A model generated the notes under the pieces. That model was not told the origin of the DNA, searched no databases, and worked only from the letters and a program-made list of their open reading frames with translations. From Myxococcus stipitatus (GTDB taxonomy: Bacteria > Myxococcota > Myxococcia > Myxococcales > Myxococcaceae): a stretch of DNA of 64,000 bases. Shown piece after piece: positions 9,261 to 17,375 of this stretch; the stretch's first letter is position 1; every line of letters begins with the position of its first letter. The position numbers and the translations under genes are program-made. The stretch lies in assembly GCF_038561935.1 (NCBI RefSeq), contig NZ_CP102770.1, positions 992,001 to 1,056,000 on the forward strand. The letters run 5' to 3'.

Positions 9261-10298
9261 ATGGCCAAGTTCGAATCCCCCAGCGGGGAGACCCCCGGTC
9301 CCGCCAAGGAGGCTCCGACGGGTACGGAAGCGGCGGCTCGGCTGAACAACCGAGGCCCGTATCCTGGCTCCGAGGGACGCATCCATCGGACGCGGGACTT
9401 CGTCGACGCGATTCGCGCGCATCAGAACACCCCCGCCTACCTCCAGGCGCTCTACAAGGGGTTGGGCGACAAGGAGGCGGAGCAGCTCATCAAGGACGCC
9501 TCCGCCCAGGTGGCCCATCGCAGGACCCGGGGCGAAGACTCTTCGGCCGCCGAACAGTGCGCCGCGCTGAAGGCCCTGGCGAAGAGCACGAGGCAGTTGC
9601 CGCCCGCCGTCGCGGACACGCTGGCCAAGGCCGCGGGGGCACAGGACTCCGTCAACACCCTGACGGCGGTGCTCAAGCAGCCCGAGGCCAGCGAGGCCAT
9701 GCGCCGCACCTTCCTGGACACGGCGTCCGCGGCCTTCGACAAGAGCGAGTCCTTCATCGACGCACAGAAGGTCGGTGACGTGCTCTCCTCCGACCCCGAG
9801 CTCATCGAGGACTTCGCGGCCAGGTGGGGTGATGACAAGGTGGCTCGTGTCCTCACGAAGGCGCTGAGCCAGCCGCCCCTGAACCCTGCTCAGTTGAACA
9901 AGCAGGGCACACGGCAGGATGGGGCCTTGAAGGTGCTGGGCCAACTGGCACAGCTCCAGGGTCCGCGGTACCGCGACCTCAAGACGAGGGTGTTCCGGGA
10001 CGCGGCCTTGCTCCTCGGCGATGACAAGGCCCATCCGGCGCGCAAGGAGCTGGTGCAGGGCCTCACCCAGCTCTTCAAGAGCGATGCGACGGACCTCATC
10101 CAGCGCCTGAGCAACGACACGTCGGACCCATCCCACAAGGCCCTGGGCACGTTCCTGCACGCGGGGCTGTTGGATGACTCCTCGAAGAGCGAGGAGCTCG
10201 AGTCCTTCATCTCGTCGACGCTCATTCCTCCGCTTCGGAAGGAGACGCTGGACCCCAAGGCGCTCGGGGAGGTGGATGGGCCAGCGTCGCCTGACTGA
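9261..10298 (+). CDS. Hypothetical all-helical protein
   Basis: A 345-residue soluble protein with no signal peptide. After a Pro/Gly/Glu-rich N-terminus (about 35 residues) it is predicted to be almost wholly amphipathic helix, perhaps a HEAT-like solenoid. No family recognised. The ATG at 9261 has GGAG eight bases upstream. A 168-base gap separates it from the divergent ankyrin-SUKH gene, so the two could share regulation. A strong inverted repeat follows it. Confidence 0.75.
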   Translation: MAKFESPSGETPGPAKEAPTGTEAAARLNNRGPYPGSEGRIHRTRDFVDAIRAHQNTPAYLQALYKGLGDKEAEQLIKDASAQVAHRRTRGEDSSAAEQCAALKALAKSTRQLPPAVADTLAKAAGAQDSVNTLTAVLKQPEASEAMRRTFLDTASAAFDKSESFIDAQKVGDVLSSDPELIEDFAARWGDDKVARVLTKALSQPPLNPAQLNKQGTRQDGALKVLGQLAQLQGPRYRDLKTRVFRDAALLLGDDKAHPARKELVQGLTQLFKSDATDLIQRLSNDTSDPSHKALGTFLHAGLLDDSSKSEELESFISSTLIPPLRKETLDPKALGEVDGPASPD

Positions 10299-10321
10299 CC
10301 CCGTTGGTGCGCGGGTGCCCT

Positions 10322-10344
10322 CGCGGCCCGTGAAGGGGGCCGCG
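10322..10344. terminator. Bidirectional hairpin between convergent genes
   Basis: CGCGGCCC at 10322-10329 and its perfect complement at 10337-10344 form an 8-bp all-GC stem with a 7-base loop, in the 65 bases between two convergent stops. A short TTT follows on the plus strand. Confidence 0.6.
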
Positions 10345-10363
10345 GACTGTTTCCCGTGTCCCC

Positions 10364-10921
10364 TCAGTGGCTGAGCTGCTCCGTCAGCCACGTGCGCACA
10401 TAGGACCAGTCGCGCGAGGCCGTGGCCTGGGACACGTCGAGCGCGTGGGCCGCCTCGGCGAGGCTGAGGCCCGTGAAGTAGCGCAGCTCCACCCAGCGGG
10501 CGAGCCGGGGCTGGAAGGACTCCAGCTCCACGAGGACCTCCTCCAGCCGCAGCACGTCCAGCTCCAGGCTCGCGGGAGACTCTTCGTCCGGCGGATGCAG
10601 GCTCACTCGCTCGTGCCGCGTGCCGCTCCGCTGAAGCGCTCTTGCCCTCGCTCGGTCCACCAGCACCCGTCGGATGGCTCGGGCCGCCGCTCGGAAGAAG
10701 GGGCCTCGGTCCTGGAGCGCCGCGCCGTCCTCGAGCAGCCGCGTCCAGGCCTCCTGCACCAACGCGGTGGGTTGGAGGGACGCGTGGGTCCCGTCGCTGG
10801 GGTCGACCGCCAGCGCCATCAACCGCAGCTCCTGGTAGGTCGCCGCCATCAATGCATCCCTGGCGCTCGCGTCCCCTTCGCGTACCCCCGCCAGCAAAAT
10901 CGTCAGCTCCGCCGTGCTCAT
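10364..10921 (-). CDS. ECF sigma factor, SigX6/TIGR02999-like
   Basis: A 185-residue sigma-70-family protein. Region 2 contains LQPTALVQEAWTRLL and FFRAAARAIRRVLVDRARARAL, which are characteristic of the ECF subgroup annotated Sig-70_X6. Region 4 has a helix-turn-helix (GLSLAEAAHALDVSQATASRDWSYVRTWL). These sigma factors usually sit beside a Ser/Thr kinase gene, but none adjoins here and no anti-sigma is visible. Target promoters cannot be predicted. Confidence 0.88.
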   Translation of the reverse strand: MSTAELTILLAGVREGDASARDALMAATYQELRLMALAVDPSDGTHASLQPTALVQEAWTRLLEDGAALQDRGPFFRAAARAIRRVLVDRARARALQRSGTRHERVSLHPPDEESPASLELDVLRLEEVLVELESFQPRLARWVELRYFTGLSLAEAAHALDVSQATASRDWSYVRTWLTEQLSH

Positions 10922-11272
10922 GTGCCCCCCTCGCGGCCCAACGCCCCACGAGGACGTCCTGGCCGCCCTCTACATTAACGACGGTTTAGTCTGAAAATCT
11001 TGAGCCTCCGGAAAGTGTCCTTCACGCGGCAACCTTCTCTCCTGGCGGTACGAAAGAGGGTGACCCGCACCTGGAAATGTCCCAGCGGGTCCGCCTGGCG
11101 AGCATTGATACATCGCCATGGGAAAGGCAGCACATCGCCCATGCCCTCGGGGGTGGTGTGCCATTTCGTGTTTCGTCTTGTGTCGCGGAGCGGCGTGTCT
11201 CCGAGTGAGGGCAAGCGGGGCTGAGACGACCCATTTACATGGGTGCGTTGAAAGTCCGAGCATGCCTCATCC
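10922..11272. other. 351-base intergenic region between divergent genes
   Basis: This separates the ECF sigma factor and the chemoreceptor-like gene. It should carry both promoters. I see no convincing -35/-10, -24/-12, inverted repeat or small gene, and the short frames here do not look protein-coding. Confidence 0.5.
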
Positions 11273-13438
11273 ATGAGTCTGCTCCGTGTCTCGCGCCGGG
11301 TGTCGACAGTGTGTCGTGTCTCGAGTTCTTCCCCAGGTGCTTCCCGGAGTAGGGGGTTCCCGCGAGGGGCCGCGCCGCTGCTCCTGCTCTGGGCGCTCAT
11401 GCTGGTCCCCACGGCGTGGGCGAGCACGGGCTCCAGCAGCGTCGAGCTGAAGGACGGGTGGCGCTATCGCTGGGGCGACTCCCCCATGGGCGCGGAGGGT
11501 GTCCCCACCTGGGCGCGTGAGGCGGACGCGGAGGGCTGGGCGCCGGTGGACGCGCTTCGAGAGCCGCCGGGTCGCAACTCGCACACCTTCCTCTGGCTGA
11601 GCATCCCCGTGGTCGAGGGGAGCTGGCGCGAGCCCGCGCTCTACCTGGGCACCGTGGCCAACGCCTTCGAGGTCTACTCGGGAGGCCGCCGCATCTTCTC
11701 CAGTGGAAAGCTCCGGCCCTCGGGCCCCGAGTCCATGGACAGCATGGCGTGGCACCTGGTGCCGCTGCCGTCCTCGGCGGTGGGCTCGCGCGTGCTCCTG
11801 CGCATCCAGGCCAGCGGGCCGACCATCGGGGTGAGCCGAGCCGCCTCCGTGGGCTCCCGACACGAGCTGGTCTCGGCGATGACGCGTGAGGGCCTGGCGC
11901 CCTTCGTGATGGGGGCGCTGCTGCTGGTCATCGCGGCGGTCTGCGTGGGGGCCGTGCTGGTGCGGCGACAGGCGCGGATGCTGGTGGGGCTGACGCTCTT
12001 CTCCGGAGGCTCCGGGGTGCTGCTGCTGGGCTCCAGCGGCTTGTTCGTCTCGCTGTGGGGCGCGGACCTGCTGGGCAGTCAGCTCACGCTGGTGGGCGCG
12101 TACTGCCTGCTGCCGGGCCTGGGGTGGTTCATCGCGGACAGCATCGTGGAGGACCGGCTGCGGTGGTTCCGCTGGGGCGTCGTCATCGTCTCCGTGCCCG
12201 CCGCGCTCCAGTGCGCGCTGGTGATGGTGGACCTGGGCACGGCGAACCGGCTGCTCCAGCCCTTCACGCTCTACTCACTGCCGTGTCTGCTCGTCTGCGT
12301 CATCGTCGCGGCCCGCGAGGCGTGGCGAGGCAACGTCGACGCGCGCATCTTCGTCATCGGCCTCGCGGCGCTGTCCCTGGTCCTCGTGCACAGCACGCTG
12401 CCGCTGCTCGGGGTGATGGAGGCGACGGGGACGTATGTCCACTGGGGCTTCCTGGCGCTGACGCTGTCGCTGGTGGGGGTCGTCGCGCGGCGGTCTCTCC
12501 GGGTGATGCGCTCGCTGGCGTCGCACACGCGTCAGCTCGAGGCGCGGCACAAGGACGTGCGCGAGCTGGCGCAGGGCATGGGCAGCGGCGCGGGGGAGCT
12601 GGCGACGGTGGTGCAGCAGCTGCGCACGTCGAGCGAGGAGCAGACGGCGGGCATCACCCGGCAGGCGGCGGCGCTGAAGGAGCTGGAGCAGACGGTGCAG
12701 GAGATTCGTCAGGGCTCGCTGGTGACGGCGGACAAGACGCGGCTGTTGGCCAGCTCCATCGTCGTCGCGGAGGAGGCGGGGCGCGATGGGGGCGCGGCCA
12801 TCGACAAGACGCTGACGAACCTGGAGGCCATCCGCGACGAGGTGTCGGAGATGGCTCGGCGCATCCTCGCGTTGGATGCGCGCACGCGGGAGATTGCCGG
12901 CATCGTCGACACGGTGAAGGGGCTGGCGGACCAGTCCAACATCCTGGCGGTCAACGCGGCCATCGAGGCGGCGCGCAGCGGTGAGCACGGCCGAGGCTTC
13001 GCGGTGGTGTCTCGCGAGGTGCGCAGCCTGGCGGACCAGTCCATCCTGGCGACCCAGCGCATCCGCGAGGTGCTCGAAGGGGTGAGCGCCAGCATGCGCG
13101 AGGCCGCGAAGATGAGCGAGCTGGGCGAGCACCGGGTCCGGGTGAGCGTGGACGCGGTGCGCATCTCCGGCTCCCAGCTCCAGAAGCTGGCGGGCATCAT
13201 CGGAGAGACGAGCACCAGCGTGCGGCAGATATCCGCGGCCGTTGTTCAACAGGACGCGGGCACGTCCCAGATTGCCGTGGCCATCCAGGACCTGTCCGGG
13301 CAGATGCAGCAGACGCTGCGCGTCGTGGAGGAGACGCGCAAGGTGAGCCGCTCCGTGCAGACGCTCGCGGAGAGCATGTCCGGCTCGGCGCGCAAGGCGC
13401 TCGATTCGGATGCGCTGGGGGCACGGCCGGCCGGTTGA
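11273..13438 (+). CDS. 7TM-DISM sensor fused to methyl-accepting chemotaxis signalling domain
   Basis: A 721-residue membrane receptor. A signal peptide (about 30-52, ending PTAWAS) precedes a periplasmic beta-rich domain (about 53-200, with WLSIPV and YLGTVANAFEVYSGGRRIFSSG) typical of the 7TMR-DISM extracellular module. About seven hydrophobic helices span residues 210-415. The cytoplasmic part is a long coiled coil ending in the MCP hairpin: IVDTVKGLADQSNILAVNAA then IEAARSGEHGRGFAVV (about 545-585), which contacts CheA/CheW. No separate HAMP domain or methylation enzymes are nearby, so it probably feeds one of the cell's chemosensory systems. The N-terminal start is uncertain because no good ribosome site is visible. 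Confidence 0.88.
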   Translation: MSLLRVSRRVSTVCRVSSSSPGASRSRGFPRGAAPLLLLWALMLVPTAWASTGSSSVELKDGWRYRWGDSPMGAEGVPTWAREADAEGWAPVDALREPPGRNSHTFLWLSIPVVEGSWREPALYLGTVANAFEVYSGGRRIFSSGKLRPSGPESMDSMAWHLVPLPSSAVGSRVLLRIQASGPTIGVSRAASVGSRHELVSAMTREGLAPFVMGALLLVIAAVCVGAVLVRRQARMLVGLTLFSGGSGVLLLGSSGLFVSLWGADLLGSQLTLVGAYCLLPGLGWFIADSIVEDRLRWFRWGVVIVSVPAALQCALVMVDLGTANRLLQPFTLYSLPCLLVCVIVAAREAWRGNVDARIFVIGLAALSLVLVHSTLPLLGVMEATGTYVHWGFLALTLSLVGVVARRSLRVMRSLASHTRQLEARHKDVRELAQGMGSGAGELATVVQQLRTSSEEQTAGITRQAAALKELEQTVQEIRQGSLVTADKTRLLASSIVVAEEAGRDGGAAIDKTLTNLEAIRDEVSEMARRILALDARTREIAGIVDTVKGLADQSNILAVNAAIEAARSGEHGRGFAVVSREVRSLADQSILATQRIREVLEGVSASMREAAKMSELGEHRVRVSVDAVRISGSQLQKLAGIIGETSTSVRQISAAVVQQDAGTSQIAVAIQDLSGQMQQTLRVVEETRKVSRSVQTLAESMSGSARKALDSDALGARPAG

Positions 13439-13530
13439 CGCGCCCAGAGCCGAGGCTTGTCAGTCTGAGTGACGGGGAGGGACGAGCGTTTCCTGGGACG
13501 ACGGCCAGGCGGAACGGATGGGGTTGGCGC

Positions 13531-13950
13531 CTACTCTCGTCGCAAGATGATGCCATCGTCGCTGATGGCGTAGTCGGCTCCCCCATCCACGGGAGGACGC
13601 GTCACGCCGCAGCGCTCCCAGATGGGGCTGAAGTGAATGAACGTCACCCTCTCTCCGCGACGAATCCACGTGTCGAAACTCTCCCATCGCATCTGACAGA
13701 TTGTCTTCGCGTCCGCGCCCTCGGGTGGCGTCGTGCCTACTGGGATGAAGTCTTCCGCCGCTATCTGGAGCGCCCGGAGCGTGATGCCATCGAGGACGAT
13801 GGTCCCTTCCTTCTTCCACTCTGGAAACTCCACTTTGAGGGCTTCTTCCGGAGGTGCAAACGTCGCGCGCCAAGGCCTCACACAAGCGCTTGTGCTCAAG
13901 GTTGCAGCCATCATCACGAACACCCTGAGACTAGAACCCCAAGTCGTCAT
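13531..13950 (-). CDS. Small lipoprotein, partner of the upstream DUF4329-like lipoprotein
   Basis: A 139-residue protein with a lipoprotein signal (VFVMMAATLSTSAC). The mature part is mixed and contains two further Cys (ICQMRWESF and WERCGV), possibly a disulfide. Its ATG at 13950 lies 20 bases inside the preceding gene's 3' end, so the two are translationally coupled. Codon use is less GC-biased than in neighbouring genes. Family not recognised. By its pairing it could be a cognate inhibitor or complex partner; that is inference only. Confidence 0.65.
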   Translation of the reverse strand: MTTWGSSLRVFVMMAATLSTSACVRPWRATFAPPEEALKVEFPEWKKEGTIVLDGITLRALQIAAEDFIPVGTTPPEGADAKTICQMRWESFDTWIRRGERVTFIHFSPIWERCGVTRPPVDGGADYAISDDGIILRRE

Positions 13951-14494
13951 GCGCCACCTTCTTGACCTGGACAAACCTACCATCCCGTAGCTGAAACACA
14001 GTGCGCGTCTGGACCTCGTATAGATAGACCTCGCAGTACGGATTGAATTGAACCCGGACGTAATAGGGCTGGTTCTTGAGCTTGAGGTCATCCTCCGAGA
14101 ACATCGTCTTCCCTGGGGGGCTATGGTAGTCCGCGTAGATGTTGATTCTGGTGGCTGCGGCATCTTGGACGCCGTCAACTGGATCGCAGTTCTTCTTGCG
14201 CCCTGCTATCGGAACGGGAGAGCTCGAGTTCGACGGAAACGATGCGTAGAACGGCGCTTCGAAGTTCCGTTGATAGACCGCGCCGCAGTACTCCTGGCCG
14301 GGCCTGTCATGGCCTGCGCGAGCACCGGGAAACTCCATCACCTTCTCACAGAGGTCGGGACTCAGGTCGGTCAAGCTGTCATAGGGGCCGATCATGGGGC
14401 CCGCGACAATCAGTCGGTTCCGATTGTCTCGCCAGAAGTGCCGATTCCCTCCCGAACACCCGCCGACAAGCATTCCTAGAAGCACCGTGCCCAT
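13931..14494 (-). CDS. Lipoprotein with degenerate JAB/DUF4329-like domain
   Basis: A 187-residue protein with lipobox LVGGC at about residues 9-13. The mature part contains EYCGAVYQRN, IYADYHSPPG, FSEDDLKLKN and a terminal beta segment (YCEVYLYEVQTRTVFQL). The order Glu-Gly..., Tyr-His-Ser-Pro, Ser-x-x-Asp resembles the JAB/MPN-type DUF4329 domain, but the second metal-binding His of HxH is Pro here, so zinc binding and hydrolysis may be lost. I chose the ATG at 14494 because AGGAAAGG sits six bases before it; an ATG at 14512 would add six residues. GC is lower than in flanking genes, suggesting transfer. Confidence 0.55.
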   Translation of the reverse strand: MGTVLLGMLVGGCSGGNRHFWRDNRNRLIVAGPMIGPYDSLTDLSPDLCEKVMEFPGARAGHDRPGQEYCGAVYQRNFEAPFYASFPSNSSSPVPIAGRKKNCDPVDGVQDAAATRINIYADYHSPPGKTMFSEDDLKLKNQPYYVRVQFNPYCEVYLYEVQTRTVFQLRDGRFVQVKKVAHDDLGF

Positions 14495-14866
14495 GACCTT
14501 TCCTGGCAACATCGCGCTTGCCACTCCCCCCGGACCACTCGACGGACAGTCCCGGTGACAGGCGACCAGAAGCAGGGAGGATTTACAGGCCCCCAAGACG
14601 CGAAGCGTCGGCCATCGGATACCAGACATGGCGCAAGCGGGAGGGCATCGAGTCACCGCCTCTCCAGGGCGATGCTTGCCGCCGAGGGCCCGTGCGCTTA
14701 GGGGGCCTCCGTTCGTGGCGCACTCAAGGTGCTCGCCCACGGTGGCATCGCGTCTTGGCCGCATTTGCGCGATTGCCTCGCGAGTGTGGTCGAATCGCTC
14801 AAGAAACCGCGCCTCGAGAATCCTAGGGTGGCAACTGGGAGGCCCGGGTTGGAGGGAGTGGTCCGC
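14495..14866. promoter_or_regulatory. 372-base divergent control region of the hydroxyproline operon
   Basis: No gene seen. It lies between the lipoprotein pair and the hydroxyproline operon, so the operon promoter should be here. Small symmetric elements are visible: GACGC-GAA-GCGTC near 14609 and the palindrome CTCGCGAG at 14777-14784. A GGGAG about eight bases before the ATG at 14867 serves as ribosome site. The TTCACG repeats seen before the AraC-type gene do not recur here. Confidence 0.4.
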
Positions 14867-15802
14867 ATGCGGCGCATTCGAGTCATCGACAGTCATACTG
14901 GTGGAGAGCCCACGCGCGTGGTGACGGATGGAGGCCCGGAGCTGGGAGCGGGCGACCTGGCGAGCCTTCGCGAGCGGTTCCGGACGAGGTTCGACGCGTT
15001 TCGCAAGGCCATCGTCTGTGAGCCTCGTGGCTCGGACGTCATGGTGGGCGCGCTCCTCTGTCCGCCCTCCAATCCCGCGAGCGTCGCGGGCATCATCTTC
15101 TTCAACAACGTCGGTTACCTGGGCATGTGCGGCCACGGCACCATCGGCGTGGTGAAGACGCTGGAGTACCTGGGCCGCATCGGCCCCGGTGTGCACTCGC
15201 TCGACACGCCCGTGGGGCCCGTGAAGGCGACGCTGCACCCCGACGGGCGGGTCAGCATCGCCAACGTCCCCAGCTACCGGTACGCCCACGACGTCGCCGT
15301 CAACGTGCCCGGCCACGGCGAGGTCCGAGGCGATATCGCCTGGGGTGGCAACTGGTTCTTCCTCTCTCGCGCCACGCAGATTCCCCTGGAGTCGAAGCAC
15401 ATCCCCGCGCTGCTCGCGTACACGTCCGCCATCAAGCAGGTGCTCGTGGACCAGGGCATCACGGGTGAGGGTGGCGCCGAGATAGACCATGTGGAGCTGT
15501 ACTCGAAGTCGCCGAACGCGGGCGTGAACGCTCGCAACTTCGTCCTCTGTCCGGGGCTGGCCTATGACCGCTCGCCCTGCGGCACGGGGACGAGTGCCAA
15601 GGTGGCGTGCCTCGCGGCGGAGAAGGTGCTCGCGGAGGGCGAGACCTGGGTGCAGGAGAGCATCATCGGCAGCCGCTTCGAGGCGCGCTACGTCCGGGAG
15701 GGCGACCGCATCCGGCCGACGATTACGGGCACGGCTTCGGTGAACGCGGAGGCCACGCTGCTCGTGGACGCGACGGACCCGTTCGCGTGGGGCATTGGAT
15801 GA
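14867..15802 (+). CDS. 4-hydroxyproline 2-epimerase
   Basis: A 311-residue proline-racemase-family enzyme, EC 5.1.1.8, converting trans-4-hydroxy-L-proline to cis-4-hydroxy-D-proline. The two catalytic Cys are present: C88 in MCGHGT and C238 in [13 protein letters not shown] Cys (not Thr/Ser) at the second site marks epimerase/racemase over the dehydratase branch. The N-terminus has the family's [13 protein letters not shown]. Start chosen at the ATG 14867 after GGGAG. The stop overlaps the next gene's start (ATGA). The following genes supply every later step of the pathway, which makes the 4-hydroxyproline assignment firm over proline racemase. Confidence 0.93.
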   Translation: MRRIRVIDSHTGGEPTRVVTDGGPELGAGDLASLRERFRTRFDAFRKAIVCEPRGSDVMVGALLCPPSNPASVAGIIFFNNVGYLGMCGHGTIGVVKTLEYLGRIGPGVHSLDTPVGPVKATLHPDGRVSIANVPSYRYAHDVAVNVPGHGEVRGDIAWGGNWFFLSRATQIPLESKHIPALLAYTSAIKQVLVDQGITGEGGAEIDHVELYSKSPNAGVNARNFVLCPGLAYDRSPCGTGTSAKVACLAAEKVLAEGETWVQESIIGSRFEARYVREGDRIRPTITGTASVNAEATLLVDATDPFAWGIG

Positions 15803-16935
15803 GCGCGTTCGACTGCGTCATCGTGGGCGGTGGAATCGTGGGCGCGGCGCTGGCGGATGCGCTCAGCGCCGGCGGCCTGTCCGTGGCGCTGGTCGAAGCC
15901 CGCTCCATCGGCACGGGGACCACCGCGTGCGGCATGGGGCATCTGGTGGCGATGGATGACAACGCGGCGGAGCTCGCGCTCACGTCGTGGTCCGTCTCCC
16001 TGTGGCGCGAGTTGAGGGACGGACTGCCTCGCACCGTGGAGTACGACGCGTGCGGCACGCTCTGGCTGGCCGCGGATGACGAGGAGATGGCCGCCGTCCA
16101 CACGAAGGTGGCCAACTACCGCGCCGCGGGGATTCGCGCGGAGGTGCTCGACAGCGCGGCGCTCTATGAGGCGGAGCCTTCGCTGGCGCCGGGGCTCGTC
16201 GGGGCGTTGCGTGTTCCGGATGACGCCGTGCTGTATCCGCCCGTCGCCGCGCGGACCTTCGCGCTCCGTGCCGAGGCGCGAGGGGCTCGGCTGATGACCG
16301 GGTGTCCGGTGCGTGAGCTGCGCCCGGGTGGGGTGGTGCTCGCGAATGGGGATGTCCTCGCGGCGCGGCATGTGGTGCTCGCGGCGGGCGTGGCCAGTCC
16401 TGCGCTCTGCCCGGAGCTCCCGATTTCGCCTCGGAAGGGGCATCTGCTCATCACGGGCCGAGGCGCTCCCGTGGTGCATCACCAGCTGGTGGAGCTGGGC
16501 TACCTCAAGAGCGCGCATGGAACGGAAGGGGCGTCTGTCGCGTTCAACGCGCAGCCGCGTGTGACGGGACAGCTCCTGCTGGGGTCTTCGCGGCAGCCAG
16601 GGGAGGGGAGTCGCGAGGTGGATGCGGCCATCCTGGAGCGCATGCTGAAGCGCGCGGCGGTGTTCCTCCCGGGGCTTGATGGGTTGCAGGCTCTGCGGGT
16701 GTGGACGGGGTTGCGTCCCGCGTCGCCGGATGGTTTGCCATTGCTCGGGCCGCATCCGGAGAAGCCGTGGCTCTGGCTGGCGTGTGGCCATGAGGGGCTC
16801 GGCATCACCACCGCGACGGGCAGCGCGCGATTGGTCGCGGACCAGATGCTCGGGCGGGTGAGCGCCATCGACCCGAGTCCCTATTCCCCCTCGCGTTTCC
16901 TGGCGGCGACTTCCCGTGGGGTGGCTCATGCGTGA
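15799..16935 (+). CDS. D-hydroxyproline dehydrogenase, FAD-dependent DAO-family subunit
   Basis: A 378-residue DAO-type flavoprotein. The Rossmann motif [16 protein letters not shown] is at the N-terminus and a C-terminal [15 protein letters not shown] plus [15 protein letters not shown] closes the FAD site. In the known three-subunit enzymes this subunit oxidises cis-4-hydroxy-D-proline to 1-pyrroline-4-hydroxy-2-carboxylate and passes electrons to the Fe-S and second flavin subunits. It overlaps the epimerase stop by four bases and its own end overlaps the 2Fe-2S subunit start, as expected for a stoichiometric complex. It resembles HcnC of hydrogen cyanide synthase, but the operon context rules against that role. 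Confidence 0.88.
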   Translation: MSAFDCVIVGGGIVGAALADALSAGGLSVALVEARSIGTGTTACGMGHLVAMDDNAAELALTSWSVSLWRELRDGLPRTVEYDACGTLWLAADDEEMAAVHTKVANYRAAGIRAEVLDSAALYEAEPSLAPGLVGALRVPDDAVLYPPVAARTFALRAEARGARLMTGCPVRELRPGGVVLANGDVLAARHVVLAAGVASPALCPELPISPRKGHLLITGRGAPVVHHQLVELGYLKSAHGTEGASVAFNAQPRVTGQLLLGSSRQPGEGSREVDAAILERMLKRAAVFLPGLDGLQALRVWTGLRPASPDGLPLLGPHPEKPWLWLACGHEGLGITTATGSARLVADQMLGRVSAIDPSPYSPSRFLAATSRGVAHA

Positions 16936-17194
16936 GGCTTCGTCGAAGAAGGCCCCGGTCACGCTGCGTATCAACGGACATGCCGTCACGGTTCCGGCGG
17001 GGACCTCTGTCGCCGCCGCGCTCGCGATGACGGGCCGGTTCATCAGCCGCGCGGACTTGAGCGGGCGGCCCCGTGGCCCGATGTGTGGCATGGGAGTCTG
17101 CTTCGAGTGTCGCGCCACCATCGACGGCGTCGCCGAGACGCTGACGTGTCTTGTCCCCTGCCGAGACGACCTCGAGGTGGTGACCGATGGATAG
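16928..17194 (+). CDS. D-hydroxyproline dehydrogenase, [2Fe-2S] subunit
   Basis: An 88-residue ferredoxin-like protein of the HcnA/LhpF type. Cys residues lie in MCGMGVCFECRATIDG and TCLVPC, giving the C-x4-C-x2-C...C ligand set for one [2Fe-2S] cluster that links the two flavoprotein subunits. The ATG at 16928 lies eight bases inside the previous gene. The next catalytic gene is separated from it by a 170-base stretch holding a gene relic. Confidence 0.88.
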   Translation: MREASSKKAPVTLRINGHAVTVPAGTSVAAALAMTGRFISRADLSGRPRGPMCGMGVCFECRATIDGVAETLTCLVPCRDDLEVVTDG

Positions 17195-17375
17195 GGCTTT
17201 TGGCTTCGCCTCCGGTCTTGGGGGGCACGCGGTTTGGCCGCGCCTGAGCGTTGTGGTCGACGGCGCGGGGCCCGGCGGCATGGCCTCTGCGAGTGTCGCG
17301 GTTGAGGCAGCGCGCAAGGTGCACGCGACTCGGTCGCGCATGTGCGTCGGGGAAGAGAAGGTGACCCATGCGTGA
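17187..17375 (+). pseudogene. Relic of the N-terminus of the alpha-subunit gene
   Basis: A 62-codon frame whose residues 22-47 read like a decayed copy of the next gene's FAD-binding start: VVVDGAGPGGMASASVAVEA against VVIGAGPGGLAAASVAAEA. By hand, bases 17253-17324 match 17389-17460 at 59 of 72 positions, in the same reading phase. The stretch before the ATG (GGTGACC) also matches that before the real gene. The copy diverges after about 26 residues and stops seven codons into the genuine gene's sequence. It looks like a partial tandem duplication left inside the operon; a translated product is unlikely to be functional. Confidence 0.65.

Noticed and set aside
9126..10949. A 607-codon minus-strand frame
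   Set aside because: Antisense to the helical protein at 9261 and overlapping the ECF sigma gene in another frame.
14740..14775. Possible sigma-54 promoter before the hydroxyproline operon (TGGCA ... TTGGC)
   Set aside because: The GG and GC elements are not ten bases apart and the -12 element does not match; not supported.
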